Source: Tenrec ecaudatus (lineage: Eukaryota; Chordata; Mammalia; Afrosoricida; Tenrecidae). From it: DNA of 64,000 bases. This document shows, piece by piece, positions 45,435 to 56,821 of this stretch. The translations under genes were made by a program, and so were the position numbers. The notes below the pieces were generated by a model. The model was not told the origin of the DNA and made no database searches. It saw only the letters and a program-made list of their open reading frames with translations. The stretch lies in contig NC_134538.1 in assembly GCF_050624435.1 (NCBI RefSeq), positions 117,760,437 through 117,824,436 on the forward strand, written 5' to 3'. Position 1 is the first letter of the stretch. Every line of letters starts with the position of its first letter.

Positions 45435-45640
45435 CACTGTTGCTTAGAGAGCTTGGTAAAGGATTGGACCAGTTGGTCCATTGTCTTGACACCAGCTGTG
45501 GTACAGGTAACAATGAGGCCAGTTACTTTCAGAAAGATGGACACCCTGGAAACCGTATCTTTTGTTGCCATGCTCTACTCTGTTTTATGGGGTCCCTAGG
45601 AGTTGAAGTGAACTCAAAGCAGCGATTCTTGTTGTTGATG
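45435..45640 (+). repeat. AfroSINE, degraded
   Basis: GGACCAGTTGGTCCATTGTC, ATGGACACCCTGGAAACCGT, TGCTCTACTCTGTTTTATGG, GGTCCCTAGGAGTTGAAGTG, AACTCAAAGCAGCG. The tail is the standard one (GGGTCNNTAGGAGTYGRA). Confidence 0.65.
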
Positions 45641-45769
45641 TAATTAAAATAAAGTGAAATACATGTAGCCTCTACTAATGGATTACATGAGCTGTATTAA
45701 GGAGAGAAAAACAATTTCATTAATAACTACATTTACTTCATTTTGGTAAATGTGCATTAATGAAATCAA

Positions 45770-45885
45770 ATTGATTGTCAAAGACTTGATTCTGACTCAT
45801 GGCGACCCTATGAGACAGAATAAAACTGCTCTTAGTGGTTTTGAACTACTGACGTTGGGTTTGTATTCCGCTAGAAACACACTGT
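45770..45885 (-). repeat. AfroSINE fragment
   Basis: TTGATTCTGACTCATGGCGA, CCCTATGAGACAGAATAAAA, GTTTTGAACTACTGACGTTG in reversed order from tail to B-box region. Confidence 0.8.
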
Positions 45886-45914
45886 GAAATCAAGCCTCCT
45901 ACATGTGTACTCCA

Positions 45915-46045
45915 AAACTAAACACCCCACCATTGAGTCAATTCCAATTCATAGTGACCCTGTAGGAGAGGGAAGAACTGTCCCTGTGGATTTCTGAGAT
46001 TGTAATTCTTATGGGAGTAGAAAGGCTACTCTTTCCCCCATAGAG
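45915..46045 (-). repeat. AfroSINE, 3' half
   Basis: CATTGAGTCAATTCCAATTC, ATAGTGACCCTGTAGGAGAG, GATTTCTGAGATTGTAATTC, then GGAGTAGAAAGGCTACTCTT. It lies head-to-head with the next copy. Confidence 0.8.
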
Positions 46046-46079
46046 AAGCTGGTGGCGGGAAGCTAGTGTTTGGGGATGG

Positions 46080-46195
46080 CATGGCTGGGTAAGTGTAGCA
46101 GTGTTAACTACAAGGTTGGCCATTTAGATCCACCAGCCTCTCCTTGGGATAAAGACAAGGTTACCTGCTTCCCTAATGATTTACCGTTTAGGAAA
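46080..46195 (+). repeat. AfroSINE, 5' half
   Basis: GCAGTGTTAACTACAAGGTT, GGCCATTTAGATCCACCAGC, CTCTCCTTGGGATAAAGACA. Opposite in orientation to 45915-46045. Confidence 0.65.
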
Positions 46196-46224
46196 TCCTA
46201 GATACTACAATTTCCATGAGTCAA

Positions 46225-46365
46225 AAGACTGTGTGGCAAAGGGTTAATATGGTCACCAACCTCAGAAGTTTGAGCCTACCAGAGACCCCTCAGAAGAAAG
46301 ATTTTGTGGGCTACTTCCAAAATGTCAGCCACTTGTAAACACTATCGATGGACACACACATACAG
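46225..46365 (+). repeat. AfroSINE, degraded
   Basis: TGGTCACCAACCTCAGAAGT, TTGAGCCTACCAGAGACCCC, TCAGAAGAAAGATTTTGTGG correspond to the B-box and following AGAAAGATG blocks. The tail is poor. Confidence 0.5.
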
Positions 46366-46369
46366 GGTC

Positions 46370-47030
46370 ACATGCACTGAGTCAATGACATCTGCTAACT
46401 TGGTCATAAAATGAATGAATATGTTTTTAAAAATTAAATACATGTATCAAGCTATGTTAGAAATGAGTGGATCAAAATCAGGAATGTTACTGTGTATGGC
46501 TTATTCAAAGGCATGGTTACTTCATAGGGCTCCATTAATTGCTTCTGCCTGAAAAAGACCCAAAGATAAAGTTCTATTAACAATATCAACAGTGGCCCTT
46601 ATAATCAATGTTTCCTTGGATATTCATCTCTACCAAGAGGTGGCTTAATATAAAACAATAAAAACATCAAACACACCAGAAACTTTAGATAATTCAGTCT
46701 TGTCTGATACTGTATGAACAGGCAGGACCGGCATTCAAAGCTGTCCTGATTTTGTTGCATAAAACCACGAAGCTGCCTTCAGACACCTGCTCTTGAAAGC
46801 CAAGGGCTGGTGTGAAAGGGGATGGCCCTGCATGAGATAGATTGACAGTGTGGTTGAAACACTGAGCTCAGATACAGCCAGTGTTGTAATTATGGCATAG
46901 CACCAAGTATAAGTTTTCATATGTGCTTTGCATTTCATATTTTTTGTAGGAGGTTCTCTGATTTTTCTTTTCATTTCTTTTTCTGCTAAGAATCTTTCCT
47001 ACTCTGTGTTTATTTGTTCTCAAGTGCTAG
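46370..47030. other. Nothing recognised
   Basis: No gene or repeat family evident. Confidence 0.35.
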
Positions 47031-47193
47031 AGCGGAGACTCTCAAACCTGAATGTCCATTGGAAACACCCAGAAAGTTAAAAAAATTGTTAATGCCCATA
47101 CCCTTAGATACTTAGTTACAATTAGGTTGGGATCTAGGTATCAGGATCCAAATGTTCATCCAGAGTTAACAAACTACACTTTGGTTGCCAAGA
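47031..47193 (+). mobile_element. MER5-type hAT-Charlie remnant
   Basis: Terminus GGAGACTCTCAAACCTGAAT, then GTCCATTGGAAACACCCAGA, TTGTTAATGCCCATACCC, and the opposite terminus ACTACACTTTGGTTGCCAAG (usual CACTTTGAGAACCACTG). About 160 bp, a typical length for this family. Confidence 0.65.
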
Positions 47194-47194
47194 G

Positions 47195-48140
47195 TTTTAT
47201 TGCTCTCCTCCAGTTAAGGATATTTCATAGCTATTTCTACATATATAAAGGGACAAAGAGACATTGTTTTCATAATATTTCCAAGATCATATATTCTGTT
47301 ATGTAGAGAAAAAATATGAACAAGTAATCCCAAAGACTAGAGATCTTTGATTTTGAAATAAAAGTTTTGCTATGAAGTCTAATTATCAAGGGAAGGTGAC
47401 ATGGCTACCTGGTGGTCTACTAGCAGGAGGGCTCTTGTGGGCACCCTAATCTGGAAGACCATATTTGGAAACCAGAACACCGTGTAATGCAGGCATTGTG
47501 TTTTGCTCATTCTTCTGCTTATCACAAGTACTCTGGATGGCAGATTTCCAATCAAAGGTGTAATGACCATAGCCTCAGTTTTGGGGAGACTGGGAGCCAA
47601 GTCCCTGGGACATGGTCATTGATTTAAGAAAGCTGTAGGGGAAAGAGAAGACTTGAAGCCAGGTGGTGCTGAAGGAGGTGAAAATGCAGCTCTTTCTCAT
47701 CAATCAGCCAATTAATATGCTAAATTACAAAAGGTAAATCATGAAACTGTTCTTCCTAAATTTCCAAACTACTTTTTTATGAGCCCTCTCTTTTGAAACT
47801 ACTCTGTTTTTTTCTCATCAATTTTAACTTTTAAATATAAAAGAATTTTAGTAAGCATAAAAGAACACACTCTTACTTTCCCCAGATGCCGGCACTCTGA
47901 TGTGTGGACCACAAAGTTGGAGTCCGTTTTCCCACTGGCCCAAGAGGATTATCCCCAAAGCCAGGTAGCGCTTGTTACTGGTTCTTATTTAATAATCTGT
48001 AACAGATATCTTCACATTTTATTTTATTTATTTTTAAATAATCTTAACATTTAATATTATTAATGGACAAGTATCAATTTTCTAAACAACATGATTAAGA
48101 TTACAATTTGTACTAAACTAAAAATAAGACCTGTTAGTGT
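47195..48140. other. Nothing recognised
   Basis: No gene or repeat family evident. A 73-codon minus-strand frame at 47379-47600 has no recognisable domain. Confidence 0.35.
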
Positions 48141-48144
48141 CTAG

Positions 48145-48330
48145 GGTTAAGGGTGAGGCTGCAAGCCTCAAGGTCAATTGCACAAACCCACCAGAAACTC
48201 TCTGGGAGAAAGATGGGGCTTCCTGCTCCTGTCCAAATTTATATTCTTGGCAACTCAAGGAAGCTCTGCCCTGTAGGTCCACTAGGAGTCAGAAGTGACT
48301 CACCAGCAGCAGGTTGGGCTAGTCAGGGAC
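48145..48330 (+). repeat. AfroSINE, near full length
   Basis: GGTGAGGCTGCAAGCCTCAA, GGTCAATTGCACAAACCCAC, CTCTGGGAGAAAGATGGGGC, AGCTCTGCCCTGTAGGTCCA, CTAGGAGTCAGAAGTGACTC. The order is complete from head to tail. Confidence 0.75.
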
Positions 48331-48714
48331 TACACAAGACTAAGAGCAAGCTGCACTGAATCGGCGGTGCCACCATTCAAAACCTGGCAAATGACTTCTG
48401 TAAAATTACAACTATGGACACTCCGAAAGCCCTGCGGAGTGTGTTTGCTTGTCACACTTTGTCACGCCCTGCAAAGCTGTGAGGTCACCATGAGTTTGAA
48501 TACGCTCTAGGACAAAGGGTTTGTTTTTGTTTTGAATCTTCTCCACGGTGGTTTGTTTGAAGAATCGATTCAATAATGTGTGTGTGGTAAAACAAAACAA
48601 AATGAAAACTTTGGTTATGTGATATAATGGCATAGAAATATTTCAAAGTTTGGTGAGGAAGATCCACCAACAGTTCATTTATCTAAAAGGGCAAGAGGCT
48701 TTTGGAGAAGAAAT

Positions 48715-48740
48715 GAGAGAGAGAGAGAGAGAGAGAGAGA
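48715..48740 (+). repeat. (GA)n microsatellite, short
   Basis: 13 GA units followed by AATCAGG. Confidence 0.97.
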
Positions 48741-48889
48741 ATCAGGCTTAAAATATACAAAGTAAAAGAACAACGTCTCTCTCTTTTTCTATGTGGTTAC
48801 AGAGGACAATAAATGCCTTCACCAACGAGAATCAGAGATGTATGGCACGTGACAGCAGAGGCTGGAATGATGCAACTGCGTTTTGGGAT

Positions 48890-49015
48890 CTTAAAAACCC
48901 AAAACTGAAACTCACGGTCATGGAGTCCCTGCAGACTCCTGGAAACCCTGCCAGAGGGGGATAACTGCTCCAGGAGACCTCTGCCAGTCTTCATGGGACT
49001 TGAACGTCTCCTCTT
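48890..49015 (-). repeat. AfroSINE, degraded
   Basis: AACCCAAAACTGAAACTCAC, GGTCATGGAGTCCCTGCAGA, ATAACTGCTCCAGGAGACC, reversed from the tail. Diverged. Confidence 0.45.
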
Positions 49016-49299
49016 TCTGGCTTTAGAAAGTGTCATTCTGGAGTGATGGAAATTTCAGAATAGCAAAGATTAATATTGTTTAGTGTAGAAAATTGAAAGA
49101 TGTGAGGAGTTAACAATTTTCAATCAAACTTGCTACATTTTTATAAAGGAAATTATATAGTGAATGATATTTTAATCTTACATCATTTTAGGTTAATTAG
49201 ATTCAGGTCAACAGCTTTTCATGAAATCCACCAACTGCATTGTTTTCATTTACTTCCCTATCTTAATAAGTTTACATAATCCTGTGAAATGGTTTGATT

Positions 49300-49400
49300 T
49301 TTCTTACGAACTCACTTCCATTAATTCAATTCTGACTCATGGTGACCCTACCAGTTATGTAACTCAACCCAGCCAAGTTTTCAAAGATCGTCATTTTAAT
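49300..49400 (-). repeat. AfroSINE 3' tail fragment
   Basis: GAACTCACTTCCATTAATTC then AATTCTGACTCATGGTGACC, the reversed RTE-type tail only. Confidence 0.7.
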
Positions 49401-49482
49401 TCTGCTCAAGCTTTGGCTCTCTGTCCTTTGAGCCATATTCAAGGCATGGGTCTCAACAATACCTTTTTAAAAGAAAGAAACT

Positions 49483-49686
49483 CCCCAAAGAACCAAGCTC
49501 ACAGCCATCCAGTCAATTCTGACTCATAGTGACCCTATAGGACAGGATGGAATGCCGTCTGGGTTTCTGAGACTGTAACTCTTTACTGCAGTGGGGAGCA
49601 CTTTTCTTCCACAGAGCGGCTGACTGAGAACTGTTGGCACTGGGCTTAGCAGCCAACTCACCACTACGCCAACAGGGCTCCGGAAG
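49483..49686 (-). repeat. AfroSINE, full length
   Basis: The best copy in the window. Reversed order: GTCAATTCTGACTCATAGTG, ACCCTATAGGACAGGATGGA, GTTTCTGAGACTGTAACTCT, CACAGAGCGGCTGACTGAGA, AACTCACCACTACGCCAACA, GGGCTCC. Confidence 0.93.
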
Positions 49687-49689
49687 GAA

Positions 49690-50595
49690 AGAAAAGGCCT
49701 ACCTGTTCCCAGTTACCAGCTGCAAATAGTCACAGCAGTAATTCTTCTGAGTTCAAAGTAAGTCTTCTCTAACAGGCATCAATGAGTTTGCTGAGATAAT
49801 TTTGAAATTAAAATTTCAAGAAGATTCTCTGAATAACTAAGCAGTGAGCCCATGCTTTATGTCCTCTGAGGAACGTATCTGTAAGTTTATCTTTTTTTTT
49901 TTGAAAAATGTACTTTTAATATTTGTGGAAATTTATTAAGTACAAAGAAATTCTGAAATGACTATAATAGTCCAAGGACATCTTAGCACTATTAAATTCA
50001 CAGGGGAAAAAAAGGGTTTCAGTCCTTATAATACTGTAAAGTTGACTGCATATAAATTTATTCTTATATTATAAAGATATTCTCCTCTAAAGCTATCTGA
50101 GTACAGTTCTAGAGTTTCTGCAATTATGGAACTATTTATAGTTCAGCAAAAATTAATATTTACACATATGTATGTGCATTCTTGAGGTTTTTTTCTGTAT
50201 TCATAGTGATACTGAGTGTTTTTCTGGTAATGGACAATTAGGATTTCCTTTTATTTGAGAAATAAAATTATCACTAATTATCATGGAGTTTTTCTCATTC
50301 ATTGAACCATTATGTGAGAGAGCACCATTATGCTCTATAAAGTTTTCAATGACTACTCTTTCGGAAATAAATGGCTAATCTTTTAGCCAGGTAATTCTGG
50401 ATGAAATTAAACATGACATTTTTCAGTTAGCAGCCAATCAATTGAACTGTTTCAACGACTCAAGGATTCTAAGAAAAAGAATAATAACAATCTTTTAGGC
50501 AAATTTGATTGGATTTTGATTTCCAATCATTTAAAAAAATCTTATTAAAGGACAAATACATACTTTAGCTAAGGAGCTTTAAATTGTTAGATTTT
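49690..50595. other. AT-rich, nothing recognised
   Basis: No gene or repeat family evident. Confidence 0.4.
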
Positions 50596-50597
50596 TC

Positions 50598-50640
50598 TTA
50601 AAAACAATTTTATTGAGGGCTATAAATTTATCTTAAGATA
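50598..50640 (-). mobile_element. Short L1 3' end fragment
   Basis: AACAATTTTATTGAGGGCTA matches the first 20 bases of the L1 terminal block. The rest is lost or interrupted. Confidence 0.45.
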
Positions 50641-52262
50641 GCAATCTCAGGGCCTGTGCAGTGATTCCCAGCCCCTCCCCACTCCGTCCCCCCACTTCAA
50701 CAGTCTTGGACGGTGAGCCCCTGCTCTGTAAGTAGACTCTGCTCCACAGGAGAGAGCAGAATTGTATTTTATCTCTGGTGACAGCCCTGGTCTCCTGGTC
50801 TCCACCGCAGATCCTCCGAAGAACCGATGTCGCGACAGTTCTAACTCTCTCTCCATTAGCTAAGAATTCCAGTTTTCAAGATGTCTGAACGGAATACTTT
50901 CATATTATGTTATCTAATAACAAAACCAAAACACCTTGCATAACAGTGTATCTTTTTTCTTCTTGACTACAAGACAGGAACTTTGCCTTAATGTATCCAT
51001 TTCATATTTATAAAATATGAACAATACCAGACATTTAAGAAGTGCACGAAAGTTTACTAAATAAATGCCTAGTGGAGACATTATCAAGGAAGAGACTTAC
51101 AAACATGAGGTAAATTGATAAATGTCTCGTTGTAGAGAGAAGGAATAATAATCATGTACACTTCAAATACCCTATGGCTGTAATGCAAATATATTCATAA
51201 TTGCCATATAATGAAAGAACTGTTCAAATAAACCAGACTCTTCCACTTTCCTCACTTGTGGTTAAAATGTAATGTCATTGCTATTCTCTGCTACTTAAAG
51301 TGAAAGATGTATAAAAGCTCCCATATAAAAAGTGCTAAGACAAGGAAAACCTATTAACTGGAGGGAAGTAAGTTATTCATCACCTCCATTAGGTAAAATG
51401 TTTAGTTTCTTGTGGAATGTCTAGATCTCTTATTTGCACTTGAGCGGGTTTAAACTAGTTACCGAGAAATCATATAAGCTCTGACATCTCACATTACTCC
51501 TCATTACAATCCTCAAGGTGATGGTCACCGCTGGTCATGTGCTTAAACAGCCACAAAGGAAGTCAAGAGGAAACAAGGTGGATAATTTCAATACAATTAT
51601 GTTGTTAGATAAACATTTATTATTTTTGATAGGATTTATGTAGCTCCCAAATTTCTTAAAGGGCAGTAATGATTATTTTTCATAAATCTGACAATCAAAA
51701 GTAAATATTTAAAAGTCTTTTATCACGTTGTCAAGCGATTTTGTGGTAGAGACGATCATGACACTGATCTGCGGCATGTTGGGAAGCACAATACCATGAA
51801 TTACAGCTGGGCTTAAGTTGGCTAAGAGATTGATGACCCACTTGGTAATGTGGGAGGAATAAACACAGGGTATATTGAGTTCCCTCAGTGTGGGTAGCTT
51901 GATGTGCTGCATTCTGTTAGAACTACCCTACTTGACCTCTGTTCAGTGATGCATTAAAAATGTGAAGAATTGTACTTCCTTAGAAAGCAAACTCAATACA
52001 TTTCAACCTCACGCTGGTTGCTACCTAAGCCAAGCATGGGTAAATTATACGCATCTCTTGGTTTTAAAGAAAGAAAAATGGGGGGAGGAGACCCATTTCT
52101 CATGGATTAGCATCCTCTGATCTAGCTTTATAACTGAACTAATAGAAATTCAGTGGATTTTTCTTTTTTCAAGATCAAAAAGAAAACTATCTCATTTCTG
52201 CATTTTAAAAGTCAAACATTTCTGAAGAAAATAAATGAGAAAGTCCTAGCAACCAATGTTCC
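50641..52262. other. No recognised gene or repeat
   Basis: Contains a C-rich patch (50660-50700) and a CpG-containing stretch (50810-50840, AAGAACCGATGTCGCGACAG), otherwise AT-rich. No supportable gene. Confidence 0.35.
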
Positions 52263-52264
52263 CT

Positions 52265-52850
52265 CTTTTAAACGAATAGTTTAATTGGCATATAATTCTG
52301 ATACCATATAATTAAATAGCTCTATCATATTTAAAAGAGTTTTTCAATCATCACCATAATAAATTTAAAAAATATTTTCTTCTTTCTTGTGCTCATTGCT
52401 GCTAGATCTCCATTCCCCCCATCTACCTCTGCCATGCCTCTAGGACACTATTAGTCCAGTTACTGTCTATACATTTACCTCTCCTGGATTTCATATACAG
52501 AAAATCATACAAAACAAAACCAACAATAACAACAAAAATGACAAAATAAAACAGAAAAAAACTCAATCGAAAGGAAGCAAACATGTTTTAAAAATGTAGC
52601 AAACAAAATCAAACGGGAGATCAAGTGATAAAAATTAACATTTTAACCTAACTATATCTGCAATAATCCATTTTTTCCCAATGCACTCTGCGTGATAGCA
52701 AGCTAATTCACCTACCTTGCCTATGTTGGATGAGATTCACCAGAGGCTTAATCCACGTGAGGACCCTGTAAATGAATACTGAGCTTTCACCAGCATCCAT
52801 AGCCTTCTGTAAACGGAATATTCAAAATTAAACGCTAATACTGTTCCTTC
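52265..52850 (-). mobile_element. Older L1 subfamily 3' UTR, antisense
   Basis: Block-by-block match to 40020-40520: ATCCAGTT-type text (AGTCCAGTTACTGTCTATAC), TTACCTCTCCTGGATTTCAT, AACAATAACAACAAAAATGA, CTCAATCGAAAGGAAGCAAA, GGGAGATCAAGTGATAAAAA, GATGAGATTCACCAGAGGCT. It has one unit of the 196-bp repeat. It ends at the LTR at 52860. Confidence 0.65.
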
Positions 52851-52854
52851 GTCC

Positions 52855-52859
52855 AATAT
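52855..52859. repeat. LTR target-site duplication, left
   Basis: AATAT, identical to 53287-53291. Confidence 0.7.
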
Positions 52860-53286
52860 TGTCTTATTCTGGGTATACTAGAGAAAAAAATTCATTGACA
52901 CTCACATATCTGTAAGAGATAACTTAATATAAAAAAGTAATTATGCATCAATAAAAATCTCAGCTCAGTCCAGTTCAAGTCCATAAGTCCGATATTAACT
53001 CATGAATTCCTTTCAGACTCATGCAGCACATAAAATAATGCCAAATGCAGGAAGATCACATGCCAGTGGTAGAAAGTCCTGTGGGTCCAGTGGCTCCAGG
53101 GCTCAAGCTGCTATTAGTGTGTCTCCATATGGCTTGTCAATAGGAATGTGTAGCAGAGAAAGAGTGTTTCCCACACTCTTCCAGAAAGAGGAAGTCCCAG
53201 AATCCTCATAGGAAGACCACACTCACAAAGAAGGATCACCAGGCCGTTATTTTATCAAGTTAACAGGAAATTGTGCAACTACCACA
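52860..53286 (-). mobile_element. Solo LTR, family B (subtype 2)
   Basis: Starts TGTCTTATTCTGGGTATACT and ends GTGCAACTACCACA: TG...CA termini with a perfect 5-bp duplication (AATAT) on both sides. Interior blocks (CATGCAGCACATAAAATAAT, GCAGGAAGATCACATGCCAG, GTGGTAGAAAGTC) match the copies at 29360 and, complemented, 56341. The 427-bp copy is shorter than the usual 510 bp. The 5-bp duplication and termini identify it as an LTR of ERVL/MaLR type in a broad sense. Confidence 0.88.
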
Positions 53287-53291
53287 AATAT
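53287..53291. repeat. LTR target-site duplication, right
   Basis: AATAT, matching the left copy. Confidence 0.7.
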
Positions 53292-54425
53292 TATCTTTAA
53301 ATATAAATTGTTCACACTCTGGATATAAACAATATTTATTGGAAAAGAACCTTAGATATCTTGCTTTAAAATTACATTTATTATTAAATACATATTGACC
53401 ACATATGGCTTTTAAACCATTAAAATTTACTTTGCTTTTCTTTCAGCTTCTTATGTAATAAACCAGAAACAGTCTGTTGATTTTAATTTTTCAGTTATCA
53501 TATTATGTGGTAAAAGAAAAGAAGTATAAAAATAAGTGTTCAAGAGGTCCCATTCTGGAATCACAAATATTGGGCAAACTCTTTTTTTTACAAAACTTAT
53601 TACATGTATTCTAAATAGAGTTATGGAAGGGAGTAAACAAGACAAAATGCTTTAATTGTTTAATTTTATTTTAAAAAATCTGATGTACCTCAAAGTGTTT
53701 TAAATTATGGCAATTAAAGAAATTTCTGTTTGATTGTTGGAATCTTTGTTTAGAAAAAGCCTAGAAAAAAGATATGGAAAGTTATCCCTGGCTGTAATTT
53801 GATCTACCTTTTCTTTTACAGACGAAATTGAGGACCATGTATGTCTCCAGAGAGCCACGTGAGAGCCTCCCAATGACACGGCCTGAAGTTTCAGTTTGCT
53901 TGTTTACTACTAAAGTGCTCATTATAAGACATGAACGCAATACAAATATAATACCAATTGCCTTTCAATTTAACTCTTCCATTAGTGAGGAACCGGAAAG
54001 AGGACTGTTTGATAGCCGATGCTGGGTAGACTATTATATCCCCATTCTAGAGAAGAGCTATTACATTTCCAATGTAGAGATGGGAAAGAGAGAGAGAAGT
54101 AAAGTCACTTATCACAGCATATATTTTTACTTATTGATTGATTTGACATATTTAATTCTGGCAGCCCCCATCTTAATGCCCACAGGTATAGGGCTTTTGG
54201 TTGTTGTTTGTTTAAGAACTGCTTATTTCTTACATCTCTGTCCTCCTTTTAAAAAATAATATTTCAAAGACTTCTTCTTAGTGATACACCAAGTATAAGT
54301 GATAGAAGCAGAGTACGTAGGGCCCAAGTACAGGTGTAATTTGGTTCTGATACAATAGTATGGTGACCATCTCTGATGCCCGCTGGCTTTGTAGGGTAAT
54401 GGAGAATCCATCTCCGCACAAACTC
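53292..54425. other. Mostly unrecognised; possible MIR at 54030-54125
   Basis: At 54030-54125, CTATTATATCCCCATTCTAG followed by GAGATGGGAAAGAGAGAGAG, AAGTAAAGTCACTTATCACA resembles the MIR tail order (TATTATCCCCATTTTACAG, gap, AGTAACTTGCCCAAGGTCACA). At 53803-53822 there is a strong acceptor-like CTACCTTTTCTTTTACAG; no exon is supported behind it. Confidence 0.35.
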
Positions 54426-54429
54426 AAGG

Positions 54430-54920
54430 CCGATCATCACAAGGCACATGCTAGATACGCCTTCACCCTTCGCCCTTCTTTCACACTGCTCGGACACCAA
54501 TCACTCCTCCTACGATGCCCTACAACTCCCCTGTTAAGTTTGATAAGCCACTGCAATTGCCACACAGACCGACAAACAACACTCACAGTTAGGGAGGTCA
54601 TTAGAGAAGTGAGTATGTTGCCACAAGTCAGAATCATGAAAGGTCAATGATACAGTCTTTGGTCTACAGCAGCATCTGTCTCCCATCAGCAGTAAAGTCT
54701 CTGATCCTCAGCCTGCCAGCCATGTCATCTCTTGGACTTTGCCTCTGTGAGGCTGGAGGCTTACCTGCTGATCTGCCTCACAGTTTCAAGGGCTAGGTGC
54801 TGTTCCTTTGCTCTGTGCCATGGTCTCTGTTTGACAGCCTTTTGGGTCTCTGGTCTCAGTCTCCATCACTTTAGTCAAGGATCTTGAATGTGCTCTGTTG
54901 GTGGGTCTTCTTCCTTGATG
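54430..54920 (+). repeat. Unnamed dispersed repeat, copy 2
   Basis: Second copy of the repeat at 12200-12700, same orientation. The clearest shared part is 54555-54640 against 12355-12440. It continues through the CTTTGGTCTACAGCAGCATC / CTTCAGTCTATCAGCTCCTT block. Confidence 0.5.
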
Positions 54921-55148
54921 ATCCTGGGACTATCTCTTGCTTCTGAGATGCCTCATTCTTATACACAAGGGAATGACAACTACAATCAACTGATTCCCTC
55001 TATTAGAGTGTCACACATCCTATTAACATGGTTGAACAGAATCATTTTTGGTGGAAGTTATAGAGACATGGATAGAAGTATTATAAAAAGAAATTTTACC
55101 TCACAACAGATGCATTGATTGTAGACCATTTAAATGCAATAATAAAAC
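54921..55148. other. Nothing recognised
   Basis: Short AT-rich stretch before the L1. Confidence 0.3.
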
Positions 55149-56114
55149 TGTTTAAAATTTGTGGACCTCATCATGTCCCACCAAGCCCCAGAGTTGACAT
55201 CCCTGCTTTGAGTAGCCAATGCACAGGTAAGACCGTAGGGCTGGCCCCACCACAAGCCCCAATGTTCCTTCAATAACCAATAGAGCTATGGGATACAGCA
55301 GTGGAGAAACTGTGTGGAAAGTGTGCCTGGTTTGCCCAACACCCCGTGGGGGCGAGCGGAAGGGAGCGCAACAGAGCAGCAAGGAGAGCAAAGTAACCAA
55401 GTCCCTGAGGAATCCTGAAAATAGACTTCTGACTCAGGGGGCAGGGCTCAGAACCTCCTTAGACCCGATTGAAAACATTCCTGAGGGCCAGCAGACAGAC
55501 CTGGAACTATCTATCTTTATTGTTTTGTTTTTTCTTTCACCCTATGTCAATCTATATAAAACAGGCAGGACAAACAATCCCTAGCAGAAAACAATGGGAC
55601 CAGTGGGCCAGGGGAAAATGGGAGAGGAGGAGGTAGCGAGGGGGAGTTTGGAGCCAAGAAACGAAGGGATCAGGGAACAACAAGAGATCTAAAAATGGTG
55701 GTGAGGAGACGTGGTGGGGTTTGATCCAGTGCAACGTATTCAAGTGGAATTACTGAGAACTGCCTGGAAGGTGAGCATGACAGTGGAACAGGAGGAAGGG
55801 GATAGGAAATAGAGGAAAGAAATAGGAAGCAAAAGCTATTTATAGAGATACAGCTGTAAGCATGTATTATGTAACTATATTAATTTATAATGAAAGAAAT
55901 AGAGGCCAATATACATATATTTGTATGATAAGTACTAAGATAGCAGATGGATTTCAGGTCTCTACTTGAGGCCTTCCTAAACACAAGAACACTTTGTTTT
56001 GATCACCTGGCACTCTTTGATACTCACCTTCCCCACAAGGTCACTGAAGACAAAATTGGTGCATAAACACAGGTGGTGAAGAAAGTGGATCATGCCCACC
56101 TATCAAAAGATATA

Positions 56115-56226
56115 CCATATGTCCTTGTGGATAAGCCGAATTTTTCAGCATGTTTTAATGCCGTTTTGGTAGTAAAATTAGGTGCCTTGGCTGATATTCG
56201 GGCTGGCTTATACTTGAATATACAGG
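56115..56226. mobile_element. Mariner-type MITE, copy 2, TA target duplication
   Basis: 112 bp with inverted ends CCATATGTCCTTGTGGATAAGCC and (read inward from the right) CCTGTATATTCAAGTATAAGCC, flanked by TA on each side (56113-56114 and 56227-56228). The homologous L1 at 30270-30290 lacks it: AAAAGATAAAGCATCTGG against AAAAGATATA...TAGCTTCTGG. The TA duplication and inverted ends are those of the Tc1/mariner superfamily. No transposase is encoded. Confidence 0.82.
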
Positions 56227-56340
56227 TAGCTTCTGGGGCCTGAAAGGTTTGAAGTTAGGTTTGGGATCAGGTATCAGGTAATAAAAGATCCAGAACAAAC
56301 AATGATACTGATGTGAATGAGGGAGGTTGGAGTGGAGCCC

Positions 56341-56821
56341 GGTGGTAGTTATATAATCTGGTGTCAACTTAAGGGGTGGAGTCTAGCCTGTCAATCAGGT
56401 AGCAGCTTGATGATCTCATTTGGAGGCACAACAAAGATAAATAGTTCGATGGAGGTGGTACACACTCTCTCTGTTGGTATTTCAAGACACATGGAGCTAT
56501 GCTAGAGCTCTGGAGCTAGAGGAGTCATGTGGAGACCCACGCCAGTGCTGAGATGTTTATATTGCCACTGGATCTACAAGACTTTCCACCCAGTGGCCTG
56601 TGGTCTTCCTGCATTCGGCATCACTGCATGGGTTTCCTGAGTCTGAAGAGGAATTTATAGATTGGTATTGGATATATGGGCTAATATCGGACATATGGAC
56701 TTGATCTGGACTGGGCTGGGATGTTTTCTCAATATTCAATTGCTTTTATATATAAAGCTCTTTCTTATACACATATGAGTGCCTATAATTTGTGTTTTTC
56801 TAGTCTACCCAAGTTTACCCA
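56341..56821 (+). mobile_element. Solo LTR, family B (subtype 2), sense, in the L1 3' UTR
   Basis: Sense copy: GGTGGTAGTTATATAATCTG, TGTCAACTTAAGGGG, GAGACCCACGCCAGTGCTGA, CACCCAGTGGCCTGTGGTCTT, then a polyadenylation-like TATATAAAGCTCTTTCTTAT and the end CTAGTCTACCCAAGTTTACC. Flanks are AGCCC and AGACC (4 of 5); the uninterrupted L1 at 30450 reads GGAGACCC, so one base has mutated. Confidence 0.82.

Noticed and set aside
53803-53900. Strong splice acceptor CTACCTTTTCTTTTACAG with an open frame behind
   Set aside because: No donor in a sensible position, no recognisable peptide, and the area may include MIR-like text, whose TTTTACAG mimics acceptors.
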